A DNA stretch of 11,242 nt, taken from the NCBI GenBank assembly GCA_022710255.1, contig JAKLHG010000076.1, forward strand, positions 1-11,242. Direction: 5' to 3'. Under the pieces are notes generated by a model. That model saw nothing but the letters and a program-made list of their open reading frames with translations. It had not been told where the DNA came from and did no database searches. This DNA comes from Candidatus Hydrogenedentota bacterium (GTDB lineage Bacteria; Hydrogenedentota; Hydrogenedentia; Hydrogenedentales; CAITNO01). Both the position numbers and the translations under genes were made by a program. Shown here piece after piece: positions 1-6,658 of the stretch. Position 1 is the first letter of the stretch. Every line of letters begins with the position of its first letter.

Positions 1-1367
1 CAAAGGATAGCTACTACGGGGGGCAGACAGCCCGTTCCTTGATAAACTTTTCCATTGGTGCGGAACGAATGCCATTGGAGGTTATCCATGCCCTCGCGTA
101 TATCAAGGAAGCCGCCGCCGTTGTCAATCAGGAACTGGGTTTGTTGGATGCGCAACGGGGCGGGGTTGTCATCAAGGCGGCCCGGCAAGTCTCCACAGGC
201 GTCTTGGATGCGGAATTTCCCCTCTCCGTGTGGCAAACAGGCAGCGGCACCCAGACGAACATGAATGTGAACGAGGTCATCGCGAACCGGGCTATTGAAC
301 TTTTGGGCGGCATCAAAGGCTCCAAATCTCCGGTGCATCCCAATGACCATGTGAACATGAGCCAGTCGTCAAATGATGTTTTTCCGGCCGCCATGAATAT
401 TGCCGCAGCGAAGGCGGTTTCTGAAAGGCTTCTTCCCGCGTTGAAGTCGCTTGCAAGCGCTTTGCGAGATAAATCACTTGCTTTCGATGCCATTATTAAA
501 ATCGGTCGGACGCATCTCATGGACGCCACGCCGCTTACCCTGGGCCAGGAGTTTTCGGGATACGCCCGCCAAGTTGCACTGGGATGCGAACGGGTTGAAC
601 AAATTTTTCCCGCCCTGTGTGATCTTGCCCTGGGCGGCACCGCGGTCGGGACCGGCCTGAATACCCCGGCGGGATTCGGGCAGCGTGTGGCAGTCGTATT
701 GTGCGGAATGCTGCATTTGCCGCTTCGGGAGGCGCCCAACAAGTTCGAGGCCTTGGCTGCCCATGACGCGCTTGTCATGGCCCATGGCGCGCTGAAAACA
801 GTCGCCGTCTCCCTGATGAAAATCGCCAATGATATCCGCTGGCTGGGGAGCGGCCCAAGGTGCGGTATCGGAGAACTGAAATTGCCGGAAAATGAACCCG
901 GTTCATCCATCATGCCCGGAAAAGTCAACCCTACCCAATGCGAAGCGGTGACCATGGTGGCGGCCCAAGTGCTGGGAAACGATGTCACCGTCAATATGGC
1001 CGGCGCTTCAGGAAACTTTGAACTCAATGTGTTCAAACCCGTAATTATCTATAACGTGCTGCAGTCCGTTACGTTGCTTGCTGATGCCGCATCTTCATTT
1101 TGCTCACGCTGCATTCAGGGCCTGGAACCCGATGTGGCGCGCATCAATACCCACCTGAAAAATTCCCTGATGCTGGTGACGGCCCTGAATACCGTGATTG
1201 GATATGACAATGCCGCGCGTATCGCGCGTCATGCCTATACGCGCAACATGACCCTGCGAGAAGCTGCCGAGGAACTGCAACTGCTTTCCCCGGAAGAATT
1301 CGACGCGTTGGTGCGGCCGGAAAGCATGCTGGGGCCTGACAGAAGCACAAAAGAACCGGAGCAATAA
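1..1367 (+). CDS. fumC: Class II fumarate hydratase (fumarase C), 5'-truncated
   Basis: Catalyses reversible hydration of fumarate to L-malate in the TCA cycle; class II enzymes are cytoplasmic, iron-independent homotetramers. The reading frame is open from base 3, where it encodes KDSYYGGQTARSL, the family's N-terminal YxGxQTxRSxxNF region, so the true start lies left of the window. Only about a dozen residues appear to be missing (visible part 454 codons; E. coli FumC is 467 residues). Visible family motifs are HPNDHVNMSQSSNDVFPAAM, GRTHLMDATPLTLGQE (catalytic-region histidine codon at 513-515), GGTAVGTGLNTP and the fumarase/aspartase signature GSSIMPGKVNP at 900-932. The HPND and GGTAVGTGLN segments favour fumarase over aspartase. 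The C-terminal small domain is complete and ends in LVRPESMLGPD plus a short tail. It converges with rsgA. No strong terminator follows; a weak hairpin is at 1392-1424. Confidence 0.96.
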   Translation, partial: KDSYYGGQTARSLINFSIGAERMPLEVIHALAYIKEAAAVVNQELGLLDAQRGGVVIKAARQVSTGVLDAEFPLSVWQTGSGTQTNMNVNEVIANRAIELLGGIKGSKSPVHPNDHVNMSQSSNDVFPAAMNIAAAKAVSERLLPALKSLASALRDKSLAFDAIIKIGRTHLMDATPLTLGQEFSGYARQVALGCERVEQIFPALCDLALGGTAVGTGLNTPAGFGQRVAVVLCGMLHLPLREAPNKFEALAAHDALVMAHGALKTVAVSLMKIANDIRWLGSGPRCGIGELKLPENEPGSSIMPGKVNPTQCEAVTMVAAQVLGNDVTVNMAGASGNFELNVFKPVIIYNVLQSVTLLADAASSFCSRCIQGLEPDVARINTHLKNSLMLVTALNTVIGYDNAARIARHAYTRNMTLREAAEELQLLSPEEFDALVRPESMLGPDRSTKEPEQ

Positions 1368-1627
1368 CACCCTTCCGGGCTGCCTGAGGAGAGACGCGGG
1401 CGTGTGTCCGGGGAACAAGCGTCTTTACTGCGTGACAAGAGAACAGGCAGTCAGGAATGTGATTGCCGCAGACCGGATGGAGTGGAACCCATCGATATGC
1501 CGTTGGGGTAAAATCGGTCTGAAGTGAAAGCACATAAGTGTGATATGCACGTGGCAGAACAAAACACGTCTTCAATGCCCTGCTCTGGTTTACAGAGGTG
1601 AGGTTGGTCTATATCCCAGAAAGCCTT
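1368..1627. other. Convergent fumC/rsgA intergenic region with a series of inverted repeats
   Basis: This 260-base gap lies between two converging genes and shows no credible coding frame. It contains several short inverted repeats in order: CTGCCT 1380-1385 with AGGCAG 1445-1450, enclosing AGACGC 1392-1397 with GCGTCT 1419-1424; CAGACCG 1469-1475 with CGGTCTG 1515-1521; ACGTG 1549-1553 with CACGT 1565-1569; and CTCTG 1583-1587 with CAGAG 1593-1597. GCGTCT is followed by TTAC, a poor uridine tract, so at best a weak fumC terminator. I do not recognise tmRNA, RNase P, SRP or 6S RNA here. It may be degraded sequence, a weak bidirectional termination zone or a small RNA. Confidence 0.5.
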
Positions 1628-2728
1628 TTAACTCCGGGTGTCTTCAGTCTCAAGCGCGGTACGTACACGTTTATAGGATTGGTAGCGTTGCGATGGCAGT
1701 GCGCCCTGATCGACTGCCTGTCGCACGGCGCACGTCAGTTCATGGATGTGGGTGCAGTTTCTGTATTTGCAGTGGGTGCTCAGTGCCGCAATTTCGGGAA
1801 AATAAAAGGACACTTCTTCCGGGGTGACATCCCATAATCCCAAAGAACGAATGCCGGGCGTGTCGATGATACGGATGCCGCCCCGAAGTTCGTAGAGCGC
1901 CGCCGAAGTGGTGGCGTGCCGCCCTCTGTTTGTTGCTTCACTCAGTTCTCGCGTTACAATGCGCAACGCGGGATCCAACCGGTTTAGCAGGGAAGATTTC
2001 CCCACCCCGCTATGGCCGGCCAAAACGCTTATGCGGCCGGCAAGGCGGTCGCGCAGGGTATCCAGGCCTTTTCCGGTTTTACAGCTGGTGATGAATATCT
2101 CCAGGCCCAGCTCACGATATAAATCGGTTGCCTCGGGCTCACGGTCCACGAGATCGATCTTATTGATGCACAGGACAGGAGTAACACCGCCCAGCTGGGC
2201 CGCAATCAGAAAGCGGTCCACCAGTCCGGGGCGGAAAGGAGGATTAACCGCAGCTGCAACGATAACCAGCAGGTCCACATTGGCGGCAATTATCTGTTGC
2301 TTCAAGCGTCCTTTCCCGCCCGTGTGCCGGGAAAGCCATGTGCTACGCGACGCCACACCCCGCACGATGAATTGTCCTTCCGATTCCTCCACTTGCACGC
2401 GGTCTCCCGGTGCCAGCAGGGATTCTTCGCCTTCCGGGAGCCGTTCGTCAATCAGGCATAACCGTGTAACAGGCCCATCGAACGCATTACCGGACCTGGG
2501 GGGGGCGCATTCCACAAAAGCCCACTTGCGGGAATGACTTACTACGGTGGCGTTCGGTGTGAGGTCCGCAGGAAGCGGGGGCGCGTACAGGGAATGTTCG
2601 GGGAGTTTCGCCAGCGCGCGGCGATGTCTCGCCAGGTCATGGGAAAAATCCGCCTCCTGGTTGTCTTCCCAATTCCGCTCGCGTACCGTGCTGCGCTTTT
2701 TCTTCCCGGGGCGTTTACGCTTTCCCAT
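1628..2728 (-). CDS. rsgA: Small ribosomal subunit biogenesis GTPase RsgA (YjeQ)
   Basis: RsgA is a circularly permuted GTPase that binds the immature 30S subunit near the decoding centre and promotes late maturation and release of assembly factors. The 366-residue product has a Lys/Arg-rich N-terminus (GKRKRPGKKKR), an OB-fold region (about residues 55-130) and GTPase motifs in the permuted order: G4 NKID (189-192), the G5-like TSCKTGKG, G1 P-loop GHSGVGKSS (238-246) and G3 DTPG (289-292). A zinc-binding C-x4-C-x-H-x5-C follows at C320, C325, H327 and C333. This order and the zinc motif are diagnostic. ATG at 2728 is chosen; an in-frame TTG at 2734 adds two residues and sits closer to the only SD-like AGGAG (2749-2753), which is 15 bases from TTG and 21 from ATG. 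It is the last gene of the hpf-hprK-rsgA run, 72 bases after hprK. Confidence 0.95.
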   Translation of the reverse strand: MGKRKRPGKKKRSTVRERNWEDNQEADFSHDLARHRRALAKLPEHSLYAPPLPADLTPNATVVSHSRKWAFVECAPPRSGNAFDGPVTRLCLIDERLPEGEESLLAPGDRVQVEESEGQFIVRGVASRSTWLSRHTGGKGRLKQQIIAANVDLLVIVAAAVNPPFRPGLVDRFLIAAQLGGVTPVLCINKIDLVDREPEATDLYRELGLEIFITSCKTGKGLDTLRDRLAGRISVLAGHSGVGKSSLLNRLDPALRIVTRELSEATNRGRHATTSAALYELRGGIRIIDTPGIRSLGLWDVTPEEVSFYFPEIAALSTHCKYRNCTHIHELTCAVRQAVDQGALPSQRYQSYKRVRTALETEDTRS

Positions 2729-2739
2729 GGTCAAACAGA

Positions 2740-2766
2740 GGTTTCGGCACTCCTGCTGCAGAAACC
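2740..2766 (-). promoter_or_regulatory. Hairpin holding the rsgA ribosome binding site in its loop
   Basis: Read on the minus strand, GGTTTC (2766-2761) can pair with GAAACC (2745-2740). The 15-base loop contains AGGAGT, the only SD-like sequence upstream of rsgA. The 3' arm lies between the SD and the start codon, so folding would shorten the effective distance to the start. The stem is only six pairs, so its significance is uncertain. Confidence 0.3.
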
Positions 2767-2800
2767 GTCTTCCTTTCCGTTTGGCGGCGCATCCAGTCGT

Positions 2801-3769
2801 TCATCGGTTGCTATGCATGTTCCTTTGAATGATTTCCTGGTTTAACTGTTGCGCGGAATTGATCCCCATTTCTTTTAATCGCTGGTCCAAAGCGGCCACT
2901 TCAATAATAATCGCGACATTGCGGCCGGGTTTCACCGGAAGGCGAAGGTAGGGAAGGCGTACTCCAAGAATTTCTTCCGGGCTATAGGTTAAGCCGGTCC
3001 GGTCATAGGAGCTTTCCTTGTTCCAGTCCTCCAGTTCCACCACCAGCCCAATACGCTTGAAGTCCCGAACGTGGCCAACCCCGAAAAGTGCGCGGATGTC
3101 CACAATGCCCAACCCGCGGATTTCCATGTGATGTTTGACAATTTTGTTGGTCTGTGCGTAAAGATAGTCTTCGCGACGGCGTTTAAGTTCCACGAGATCG
3201 TCGGCAATAAGGCGGTGGCCCCGTTCCACGAGTTCCATCGCCGTCTCACTCTTTCCTATTCCCGTTTTGCCAAGGATAAGACAGCCCACCCCATAGACAT
3301 CTACCGCAGTCCCATGAATTGTGGTCTCGGGCGCGAATTCATCGTTCAAATAAATAATGATTCGGCTAATAACCTCGTCAGTGCTCATGGCGGAACGCAG
3401 CACGGGAATGCCGCTGCGATTGCACATGTCCAGGAAAACCGGGGGAGGTGTAAGGTGGCGGGACAATACAAACACGGGAATTTCAAAAGAGACCATGTTC
3501 GCCAGCATTGTGGCGAGGTTCGATGGAGACATGCGCTCCATGAAATGGATTTCCGTGTTGCCGAGAATTTGCACCCGATCATTGGCAAAATAATCCACAT
3601 AGCCGCTCAGCGCCAAGCCGGGACGGTTGACATCCCAGGAATATATCGGTTTGCCAGTACCCTGATAACCGGCCAGCATCTCAAAGTCCATATCATGGGT
3701 AAGATGTTCCAGCAGTCTGGAAACAGGAATACTATGCTTGCGTTTTACTTCTAAGGATTTAAAATCCAT
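2801..3769 (-). CDS. hprK: HPr kinase/phosphorylase
   Basis: A bifunctional sensor enzyme that phosphorylates HPr (or an HPr-like protein) on a regulatory serine with ATP or PPi and removes the phosphate by phosphorolysis, coupling carbon supply to transport and gene control. The 322-residue product matches the usual length of about 310-320. The N-terminal domain (residues 1-130) carries the family's SRHLTPPP segment. The C-terminal kinase domain has IHGTAVDVYGVG (H152), P-loop GKTGIGKSE (167-175), the ADD motif (D190, D191), the signature MEIRGLGIVD (215-224) and the PVKPGRNVAIIIEVAA stretch (278-293). ATG at 3769 is preferred because MDFKSLEVKRKHSI fits the family N-terminus; an in-frame TTG at 3841 would add 24 unlike residues and overlap the end of hpf. 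The SD is weak, so translation may depend on coupling to hpf 55 bases upstream. Neither HPr nor EI is in the window. Confidence 0.95.
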   Translation of the reverse strand: MDFKSLEVKRKHSIPVSRLLEHLTHDMDFEMLAGYQGTGKPIYSWDVNRPGLALSGYVDYFANDRVQILGNTEIHFMERMSPSNLATMLANMVSFEIPVFVLSRHLTPPPVFLDMCNRSGIPVLRSAMSTDEVISRIIIYLNDEFAPETTIHGTAVDVYGVGCLILGKTGIGKSETAMELVERGHRLIADDLVELKRRREDYLYAQTNKIVKHHMEIRGLGIVDIRALFGVGHVRDFKRIGLVVELEDWNKESSYDRTGLTYSPEEILGVRLPYLRLPVKPGRNVAIIIEVAALDQRLKEMGINSAQQLNQEIIQRNMHSNR

Positions 3770-3792
3770 CCGCTGCTTTCGTCCGTTGCGGC

Positions 3793-3813
3793 GGACATCC
3801 TTGCCGGATGTCC
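3793..3813 (-). promoter_or_regulatory. Perfect 8-bp hairpin between hpf and hprK
   Basis: GGACATCC (3793-3800) and GGATGTCC (3806-3813) form a perfect eight-pair stem with a five-base loop, lying in the 55-base gap between the hpf stop and the hprK ATG. No uridine tract follows on the minus strand, so it does not look like an intrinsic terminator. A further GATGTCC at 3814-3820 could compete for the same arm. It could be an mRNA processing or stability element, or could modulate hprK translation. Confidence 0.5.
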
Positions 3814-3824
3814 GATGTCCGGGG

Positions 3825-4391
3825 CTAATAGGCCGGCTCAATTAATCCGTACGTATTGTCATCACGGGCGTACAACACGTTAATTTGCGACGTTTCGGCA
3901 TTTGAAAAGACGACAAAAATATCTTCCACCAATTCAAGCTGCATTACAGCCTCTTCGACCGTCATCGGCTTCATTGGCAATTTTTCGCGCAAGACAACGT
4001 GATGCGCTGTTTCTTCCGAAACCTCTGTTTCTTCATCACCGTTGCCCGGCTGAAAACCGATAATGGCATGGCTGTAACTCAAATCCGGCCTTTCGGGACG
4101 TTGTTGATGCCGGTTAATGCGGTCCTTATACTTGCGCACCTGCTTTTCTAATTTTAACATCACAGCGTCCACCGAGGCATACATATCCGCTGAAGATTCT
4201 TTGCTGTGAATACGTACGCCATTGGCATGAAGATTTACTTCGGCTATATGGCGGTGCTTTTCAACATCAAGAACTACCTTGATGTCAATAACCTTATCAA
4301 AATGGCCCTTGATTTTTTTTACGTGGTTTTCGATATACGCTTTGAGCGCATCCGTCATCTCCATGTGCCGGCCCGTGATAGACAAATTCAT
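3825..4391 (-). CDS. hpf: Ribosome hibernation promoting factor, long form
   Basis: Binds the 30S decoding region during slow growth and, in its long form, drives 70S dimers into inactive 100S ribosomes. The 188 residues give the two-domain long-HPF layout. The N-terminal ribosome-binding domain (about 1-100) opens MNLSITGRHMEMTDALKAYI and contains VVLDVEKHRHIAEVNLHANG and a basic EKQVRKYKDRINRHQQR end. A variable linker (about 100-134) follows. The C-terminal dimerisation domain (about 135-188) includes MTVEEAVMQLELVEDIFVVFSNAET, INVLYARDDNTYGLIEP. The start at 4391 has a textbook SD, AGGAGG at 4400-4405, eight bases upstream. It is first in the hpf-hprK-rsgA run. Two candidate promoters and a palindrome lie upstream (4421-4598). 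The hpf-hprK adjacency recalls the proteobacterial rpoN-hpf-ptsN-hprK-rapZ cluster, but rpoN, ptsN and rapZ are not here. Confidence 0.95.
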   Translation of the reverse strand: MNLSITGRHMEMTDALKAYIENHVKKIKGHFDKVIDIKVVLDVEKHRHIAEVNLHANGVRIHSKESSADMYASVDAVMLKLEKQVRKYKDRINRHQQRPERPDLSYSHAIIGFQPGNGDEETEVSEETAHHVVLREKLPMKPMTVEEAVMQLELVEDIFVVFSNAETSQINVLYARDDNTYGLIEPAY

Positions 4392-4420
4392 CTGTTAATC
4401 CTCCTCTAAATTTGGAAGTA

Positions 4421-4442
4421 GTGCGTGAAGAATATCACGCAC
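4421..4442. promoter_or_regulatory. Perfect 8+8 palindrome over the proximal hpf promoter
   Basis: GTGCGTGA (4421-4428) and TCACGCAC (4435-4442) are perfect inverted repeats around six bases, AGAATA. Those six bases are exactly the complement of the candidate -10 box TATTCT. The site could be a repressor operator that would block the -10 when occupied, or, in a longer transcript, an RNA hairpin ending 15 bases upstream of the hpf SD. The repressor is not identified. Confidence 0.5.
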
Positions 4443-4458
4443 CGTGCACTTCAATCAA
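4429..4458 (-). promoter_or_regulatory. Candidate sigma-70 promoter proximal to hpf
   Basis: On the minus strand a -35 TTGATT (4458-4453) and a -10 TATTCT (4434-4429) are separated by 18 bases. The predicted start near 4422 gives a leader of about 30 bases ending in the strong hpf SD. Spacing and -35 match are good; the -10 matches at four of six positions. Confidence 0.45.
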
Positions 4459-4498
4459 GATAGTTTGACTTAAGAGAGTCATATCTAATGCACCAAGT

Positions 4499-4572
4499 TT
4501 GTCGGGACATGATTCCTTGCCGACAAGACGCACTCCTCTTGAAAGAGGAGCCAATACTGTCTTCAAGGCAAT
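4499..4572 (-). promoter_or_regulatory. Structured leader or small RNA candidate upstream of hpf
   Basis: An extended imperfect hairpin spans 4512-4572: ATT 4512-4514 with AAT 4570-4572, CCTTG 4515-4519 with CAAGG 4564-4568, AAGAC 4525-4529 with GTCTT 4559-4563, and CTCCTCTT 4533-4540 with AAGAGGAG 4543-4550. That is up to 21 pairs with one-sided bulges. An alternative stem, TTGTCGG 4499-4505 with CCGACAA 4520-4526, uses bases of the first structure and so excludes it. It begins just downstream of a candidate extended -10 promoter on the minus strand. It could be a switching 5' leader of hpf or a separate small RNA. No known riboswitch class is recognised, and no uridine tract follows. Confidence 0.4.
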
Positions 4573-4589
4573 ATCTTTGGCCTGTCATT

Positions 4590-4598
4590 ATTATATCA
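4590..4598 (-). promoter_or_regulatory. Candidate extended -10 promoter, distal to hpf
   Basis: The minus strand reads TGATATAAT: a consensus TATAAT -10 box preceded by the TGN extended -10 element. No convincing -35 lies 16-18 bases upstream, which extended -10 promoters tolerate. The predicted start near 4583 is about 10 bases before the 4572-4512 hairpin and about 190 bases from the hpf ATG. The surrounding sequence is AT-rich, so a chance match is possible. Confidence 0.4.
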
Positions 4599-4837
4599 TT
4601 TTATCTGATATTTCATCCCATAAAATTTTAGTATATGCACAAAATAGAGCACGCGCAGCAAATCATTACTTCAACTTCTTAGGGGGCGGTATCAAACAGA
4701 TGTTACTGCTCTTTAATCAGTGTTACAGATGAAGCGGATATTCTACTTGAGACCACAACAGGAAAAATAATATACTATATGTTAATATAACAAAATAAAG
4801 TTAAATAAATTTTGGTTTTTCTTGTTTGATGATACTT

Positions 4838-6658
4838 CTAAAAACTATCGGAAGTGTCAAGAATTTCAGAAACGGGACCTGAATCACGGCTTTCAATATA
4901 AGGTCCGGTCAACATATCCTTGTAAGGCATGCCGGGCCCTACCATGGGGTATACAAAGGCATGTTTATCGGTAACAACTTCAAGGAATGCGGGGCCTTGG
5001 AATTTGAGGAACGCTTGCAGCGCCGGTTTCAATTCTTCGTAGGTGGACACCCTTTTTGAGAATTTGAAGCCGTCCGCTTCCGCGGTTTTAACGAAATCTT
5101 TGGTACGCAGTGATTTGTCGGTTCCGGAAAAGCGCCCGTTATAATATAAGGTCTGCCACTGTACCACCATTCCGTCCCCGTAATTGTTCAGGAGCAGCAC
5201 TTTAACAGGAAGGTTGTACGTGGTGCAGGTTTCCAGTTCCCCGATATTCATGCGTATACTGCCGTCTCCATCCACATCAATAACCAGTTTTCCAGGATGG
5301 GCCACTTGCGCGCCAACAGCGGCGGGCAGGCCAAACCCCATGGTACCCATGCTTCCGGAGCTTATCCATGTGCGGGGATGCTTGTAATCAAAATACTGGG
5401 CACAGAACATCTGGTGTTGGCCGACACCCGAAACGATAATAGCGTCGCCCTTGGTGCAGGTATTGAGAAGTTCCAGAACCGCCTGAGGCTGGATAACCTC
5501 GCTGTCCCGGTTGAAGTTGAGCCGATGGCGTTTTTTCATGGCGCAAACTTCTTTCAGCCAGGGCTGGTGATTTATTTCAATGGATTTACCCGCCTCCATC
5601 AGGTCGCGTAAAGCCAATGCGGCATCACCGACATATTGCCAGTCCACGGGTTTCACCTTGCCTATCTCCGCAGGGTCGATATCAATATGGGCAATCACGG
5701 CATGGGGCGCAAAGGCCCGGGGTACGCCTGCCACGCGATCGTCAAATCGTGCTCCAATCGCAATCAGGAAATCGCAGTCATCCACGGCATAATTAGCGTA
5801 GGCCGTTCCGTGCATGCCCAGCATGTGCAGGCAAAGTTCGTCCGTGGTATCCACCGCACCGATACCCATCAAGGTGGTTACCGCAGGCACCTGGTAAAGT
5901 TTCATAAACTTATGGATTTCTTTGGAGGCGTTACTGATTACCGCTCCCCCGCCAATATAGAGCAAGGGCTTTTTGGAACGTTTCAGCATTCTCAAGAAAT
6001 CCCGGGCTGTCTCCACGGGCATTCGCTTTTGTTTAATTTCGTTGACTCGTTCCCCGTATCCATGAAGTTGCAAAACGCTTTCGCTGTCATACGGGCCTTC
6101 CCAATTCTGCACGTCTTTGGGAATGTCAATGACCACCGGGCCGGGCCGGCCGCTTTTGGCGATTTGGAACGCTGTGCGGATCGTAGCCGCCAGCTGGGTC
6201 GGATCCTTGACGAGAAATACATGTTTGGCGCAAGGACTCATCAGACTGTACACAGGGGCTTCCTGAAAGGCATCGGTACCGATGACGGCACGTGCCACCT
6301 GGCCGCAGATGAGCACTACGGGCACGGAATCCGCCATGCAGTCGCGAATAGGGGTGGCGCTGTTGGTGGCCCCCGGCCCTGAGGTGACCATGAAAACGCC
6401 TACTTTTCCGGTGGACCGGGCATACCCGGCCGCCATAAAGCCGGCACCCTGTTCATTAGCCGGAACGACCAGTTCAATGGGTTTATCGGGATGGTTTTCA
6501 TTGTATCTGAAAATGGCGTCATAAGTAGGAAGGATAGCGCCGCCGCTGTAGCCGAATATCGTATCCACGCCTTCATCGGCCAGCACTTGCAGCGTCATGT
6601 CCGCACCGCTCATGACAACGCCATGGTTATATGCCCGTTTTGGTTTCGATCCAACCAT
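4838..6658 (-). CDS. ilvB: Acetolactate synthase, catalytic (large) subunit
   Basis: A ThDP- and FAD-dependent enzyme that condenses two pyruvates to 2-acetolactate, or pyruvate with 2-oxobutyrate, in the first common step of valine, leucine and isoleucine synthesis. The 606 residues show the ThDP-enzyme order: N-terminal PYR domain with GYSGG (36-40), the activating glutamate E69 in PANEQGAG, and TSGPGATN (92-99); a middle FAD-binding domain with GTDAFQEAP, ARFDDRVAG and IDIDPAEIGK; and a C-terminal PP domain with GDGS (464-467), 24 residues, NN (491-492) and GMVVQWQ (496-502). ATG at 6658 has SD AGGAGA (6672-6667) nine bases upstream. Oddities: the usual RHEQGA is ANEQGA here, and the usual LGMV is GDGMV. 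No ilvN/ilvH is adjacent. A biosynthetic AHAS is favoured over oxalyl-CoA decarboxylase or glyoxylate carboligase by the FQEA and MVxQWQ motifs. Confidence 0.93.
   Translation of the reverse strand: MVGSKPKRAYNHGVVMSGADMTLQVLADEGVDTIFGYSGGAILPTYDAIFRYNENHPDKPIELVVPANEQGAGFMAAGYARSTGKVGVFMVTSGPGATNSATPIRDCMADSVPVVLICGQVARAVIGTDAFQEAPVYSLMSPCAKHVFLVKDPTQLAATIRTAFQIAKSGRPGPVVIDIPKDVQNWEGPYDSESVLQLHGYGERVNEIKQKRMPVETARDFLRMLKRSKKPLLYIGGGAVISNASKEIHKFMKLYQVPAVTTLMGIGAVDTTDELCLHMLGMHGTAYANYAVDDCDFLIAIGARFDDRVAGVPRAFAPHAVIAHIDIDPAEIGKVKPVDWQYVGDAALALRDLMEAGKSIEINHQPWLKEVCAMKKRHRLNFNRDSEVIQPQAVLELLNTCTKGDAIIVSGVGQHQMFCAQYFDYKHPRTWISSGSMGTMGFGLPAAVGAQVAHPGKLVIDVDGDGSIRMNIGELETCTTYNLPVKVLLLNNYGDGMVVQWQTLYYNGRFSGTDKSLRTKDFVKTAEADGFKFSKRVSTYEELKPALQAFLKFQGPAFLEVVTDKHAFVYPMVGPGMPYKDMLTGPYIESRDSGPVSEILDTSDSF

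Larger units (their letters stand above)
4392..4837. other. AT-rich intergenic region between ilvB and hpf
   Basis: A 446-base gap visibly richer in A and T than the flanking genes. The part nearest hpf (4392-4600) holds two candidate minus-strand promoters, a palindrome and an extended hairpin, described separately. From about 4600 to 4837 I see no gene or RNA I can name. The sequence just downstream of the ilvB stop is A/T-rich but lacks a GC hairpin, so no intrinsic terminator for ilvB is evident. Short open frames here have no SD and no recognisable protein features. Confidence 0.6.

Noticed and set aside
128..1036. Long open frame of about 300 codons on the minus strand opposite fumC
   Set aside because: It lies entirely antisense to a clear fumarase, its translation resembles no family I know, and it reflects codon bias on the real strand.
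1380..1600. Possible 6S, SRP, tmRNA or RNase P RNA between fumC and rsgA
   Set aside because: I looked for conserved core sequences and overall folds of these RNAs on both strands and found no match; only local hairpins are present.
3071..3754. Plus-strand open frame of 227 codons across hprK
   Set aside because: It is fully antisense to a well-supported HPr kinase and shows no protein features; treated as a shadow frame.
4499..4732. 77-codon plus-strand frame starting with TTG in the AT-rich gap
   Set aside because: No SD, no recognisable domain, and it runs across the hairpin structures that better explain the sequence.
4740..4837. Intrinsic terminator for ilvB
   Set aside because: The sequence after the ilvB stop is A/T-rich but has no GC-rich stem before a U run, so I could not support it.
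5636..6382. Plus-strand open frame of 248 codons across ilvB
   Set aside because: Antisense to a complete acetolactate synthase with all key motifs; no independent evidence of coding.
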